The notes beneath the pieces are model-generated. The model ran no database searches. It was not told the origin of the DNA and was given only the letters and a program-made list of their open reading frames with translations. Shown in pieces: positions 35,160 through 36,810 of a stretch of 36,810 nt of DNA; the first letter of the stretch is position 1, and every line of letters starts with the position of its first letter. The translations under genes and the position numbers were made by a program. The stretch is from assembly GCA_025354405.1 (NCBI GenBank), contig JANXMY010000232.1, positions 1 to 36,810 of the forward strand, given 5' to 3'. This DNA is from Armatimonadota bacterium. Its GTDB lineage: Bacteria; Armatimonadota; Armatimonadia; Armatimonadales; Capsulimonadaceae.

Positions 35160-35731
35160 CTATTCGGTGAAGCGACGTGCGCGACGTGCGAGGCTGGTCT
35201 TCTCAGGGTGCAAGGCAAGAAACTCACGCAGTATCTGCACCAGTATCGCTAACCTACTCCAAAAAATCCGCTTAGTGGCTTTAGAGATGTGATTTTCTGA
35301 AAATTGCATAATGCACATGTCACGGACTCTCTTGCCCATGTAAGGATAAATGGCTTCTATTTTGCTCACGTGGGTCGTGATTAATGACTCACAAACAGTT
35401 ACTGCGATTGCATTTGCCACGTCTGAATCCGCACTTGCTTCTTCTAGCCAATTCATGATCTCTGTCAGTTGGAATGAACCCTCAGCATCACACGATAACG
35501 CTAGGATTAGTGGCACAAGCAGATCCTCAAATACTATTGTAACGCCTGGGCTGTGCATTTCCTCAAACGATTTGCCTGTGGTGTAAGCGGCTCCCATGTC
35601 CCGATAGTCTTGTACGTCCCACAGAGCACCCGCATCCAAAGATCTTTTTTCATCAGGGCGTATTCATCCCTGATCTCTGGCACAAAGTCTAGCAAAGCTG
35701 GGAGAATGTTTTGGTAATTAAGTACAATGAT
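35160..35731 (-). pseudogene. Frameshifted DUF7674-like gene
   Basis: The region encodes one protein in two frames. The 5' frame (35731 to about 35640) reads IIVLNYQNILPALLDFVPEI then RDEYALMKKDL. The 3' frame (about 35639 to 35160) continues with LDAGALWDVQDYRDMGAAY, GVTIVFEDLLVPLILAL, NWLEEASADSDVANAIAVTV and PYMGKRVRDM. The whole resembles, from memory, the small DUF7674 family (PEL..EY, FxDxxxPxL, LEE..S.D..V.N.V.VSV, YMG). A single missing base around the A6 tract (35650-35645) or the following T3 explains the break. The expected start position, 7 nt after AGGAG, is ATC instead of ATG. The open 3' ORF alone would need a TTG start at 35639 with no ribosome site. Sequencing error or slippage remains possible. 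Confidence 0.6.
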
Positions 35732-35744
35732 CCCAAATCTCCTG

Positions 35745-35954
35745 TCAGATTCCTAACCCTACGCACCCGGATTGGAAATCCGGGTCTTTGATAGAGCGAT
35801 TGTCTACTGCGTAGACATAAGATAAACCCACGGGGACATTGTCTTTGTCCGCCCTGCGGACACTCGCACTTTTACAGACCTGGATTTCCAATCCGGGTGC
35901 GACATATACAGCGGTGCTAATCGCCATAAAATCCTGTTCCAATTGCAGCGTCAT
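35745..35954 (-). CDS. 69-codon ORF running through a palindromic element
   Basis: The ATG at 35954 has GGAGT 7 nt upstream, an ideal ribosome site. The first 18 codons (MTLQLEQDFMAISTAVYV) lie outside the repeat. The next 46 are the palindromic element at 35762-35901 read in frame, and the last six are flanking DNA. The product matches no family I know. It may be the 5' end of a gene interrupted by the element, or a real small ORF that tolerates it in frame. Given the intact initiation site I list it with low confidence. Confidence 0.3.
   Translation of the reverse strand: MTLQLEQDFMAISTAVYVAPGLEIQVCKSASVRRADKDNVPVGLSYVYAVDNRSIKDPDFQSGCVGLGI
35762..35901. repeat. 140-bp palindromic (MITE/REP-like) element
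   Basis: Terminal 26-bp inverted repeats match at 25 of 26 positions: CGCACCCGGATTGGAAATCC at the left (35762-35787) and its complement at the right (35876-35901). Each arm is itself a hairpin (CCCGGATT/AATCCGGG). Between them lie two perfect small hairpins, TGTCTAC-TGC-GTAGACA (35801-35817) and GTCCGC-CCT-GCGGAC (35847-35861). No transposase is encoded. The design suggests a dispersed non-autonomous element. No target-site duplication is obvious. Confidence 0.8.
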
Positions 35955-35983
35955 AATATAACTCCATTCTTACTCCCATGAGT

Positions 35984-36796
35984 TCACCCAAACAACCCGT
36001 TCACGATCCCGCCGTCTACCGAGATCGTCTGGCCGGTCAGGTAGGTGGCTTTGTCGGAGGCTAAAAACGCCACGAGGTGGCCCAGCTCGCGCGGGTCGCC
36101 GAGGCGGCCCAGGGGGATGGCTTTGGCGGCTTCGGCGGCGACTTGTTCGGGGGTGAGGGCCGTCCCGGCGGCGCGGGCGGCATAGACCTGCTTGATGCGG
36201 TCGGTGTCGAAGGAGCCGGGGCAGACGTTGTTGACGAGGATGCCATCCGGGGCCAGCTCGAGAGACAGGCTTTTTGCCAGGCCGATCACGGCAGGGCGCA
36301 GTGCATTGGAGAGAAAAAGGCCGGGGATGGGTTGCTTGACACTGGTGGAGACGATGTTGATGATGCGCCCGCCGCCGCGCTCTTTCGCTGCCACCAGGTA
36401 GGGGATTGCGGCGCGAATCAGGCGCAGGACCGGCCAGAGCGTACTCTCCAGCCCCGCCTGCCAGTCCGATTCGGACAAGTCGGCGAAGTTGCCGGGGGAG
36501 GGCCCGCCGCCATTTGTGACGAGAATATCCAGATGGCCGAAGCGGGCCACGGCGGCCCGCACTAGGCGCTGGATGTCTTCGGGGTGGGTGACATCGCCGG
36601 TGACGGTGTGGACATCGGCCCCGTGGACCGACATGACCTGACGGATCTCCTGGGCCGCCCGGGCTAGCTCCTCAGGGCGACGCCCACTGATGACGACCTT
36701 TGTCCCCTCACGGGCCAGAGCCTCCGCACAGGCGCGTCCGAGACCTTTCGATGAAGCGGTCACCAGGGCGACCTTGCCGGTTAATCCAAGTTCCAT
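35984..36796 (-). CDS. SDR family oxidoreductase lacking the YxxxK motif
   Basis: This 270-residue classical-length SDR has the cofactor loop T13ASSKGLG20, GRRPEEL suggesting NADP(H) preference, DILVTNGGGPSPG in place of the usual NNAG, IINIVSTSVKQPIPGL, VNNVCPGSFDTDRI and the C-terminal YLTGQTISVDGG. At the active-site helix the usual Y-x3-K is replaced by S173NALR177 (LSNALRPAVIGLAKSL). I have seen this SNALR form in a subgroup of SDRs annotated as 3-oxoacyl-ACP reductase-like, so it is probably a family trait rather than a defect, but canonical FabG chemistry should not be assumed. The start follows a TATACT by 6 nt. Confidence 0.88.
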   Translation of the reverse strand: MELGLTGKVALVTASSKGLGRACAEALAREGTKVVISGRRPEELARAAQEIRQVMSVHGADVHTVTGDVTHPEDIQRLVRAAVARFGHLDILVTNGGGPSPGNFADLSESDWQAGLESTLWPVLRLIRAAIPYLVAAKERGGGRIINIVSTSVKQPIPGLFLSNALRPAVIGLAKSLSLELAPDGILVNNVCPGSFDTDRIKQVYAARAAGTALTPEQVAAEAAKAIPLGRLGDPRELGHLVAFLASDKATYLTGQTISVDGGIVNGLFG

Positions 36797-36802
36797 GCGG
36801 CC

Positions 36803-36808
36803 AGTATA
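36803..36808 (-). promoter_or_regulatory. -10 element of a possible leaderless SDR transcript
   Basis: TATACT on the minus strand is followed by six bases (GGCCGC) and then the SDR ATG, which places the predicted +1 on the start codon. No Shine-Dalgarno is possible in this arrangement. The -35 region lies beyond the window edge. Confidence 0.4.
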
Positions 36809-36810
36809 CC

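Overview
The window looks like chromosomal DNA of a moderately GC-rich diderm bacterium. The best single clue is the large outer-membrane protein at 29805-31979, which has a signal peptide, one N-terminal SLH domain, a coiled coil and a C-terminal beta-barrel ending in Phe. That is the SlpA/OmpM architecture of Armatimonadota, Deinococcota and relatives. Together with an apolipoprotein N-acyltransferase and an exosortase, it makes an Armatimonadota origin my best guess. This is inference; no rRNA or marker phylogeny is available.

The left 21.4 kb is mostly one minus-strand exopolysaccharide (EPS) locus. In transcription order from 21410 down to 2978 it encodes a WcaI-type GT4, a Wzc-like co-polymerase/ATPase, a Wza-like export protein with three SLBB domains, an exosortase, EpsI, a PpiC-type foldase, a GT4, a Wzx flippase, an OafA-type acyltransferase, a GT2, a Wzy-like polymerase, two GT4s, a WcaF-type acetyltransferase, a WaaE-type GT2 and a methyltransferase. 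Many junctions are 4-bp stop/start overlaps (ATGA or GTGA), which points to translational coupling. A near-consensus sigma-54 promoter (21602-21618) faces this operon. Downstream, with its own putative promoter and a strong terminator, is a secreted tandem beta-helix (pectate-lyase-fold) protein, followed by a truncated dienelactone-hydrolase gene at the window edge. Divergent from the operon are gmd and fcl, which make GDP-L-fucose, so the polymer probably contains fucose or a related 6-deoxyhexose. No priming sugar-phosphate transferase and no PEP-CTERM substrate is visible.

From 29629 down to 24051 a second minus-strand group encodes a small exported protein, Lnt, a short ORF that looks like the stump of a DUF1287 protein, a Gfo/Idh/MocA oxidoreductase, a rhomboid protease with a helical tail, and a GT9. 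The lnt coding sequence contains a hairpin plus T-tract that looks like a sense-strand intrinsic terminator. The SLH porin follows, with a roughly 350-nt leader and its own terminator, then a divergent YqgF-like nuclease, a repeat-rich gap and an FGGY carbohydrate kinase.

The right end (34.6-36.8 kb) carries a small lipoprotein gene with a possible leaderless promoter, a broken DUF7674-like gene (one frameshift, no canonical start codon), a 140-bp palindromic element lying in frame in a 69-codon ORF, and an SDR oxidoreductase that lacks the canonical YxxxK motif. Two unrelated palindromic repeat families (32795-33071 and 35762-35901) suggest dispersed MITE/REP-like elements in this genome.
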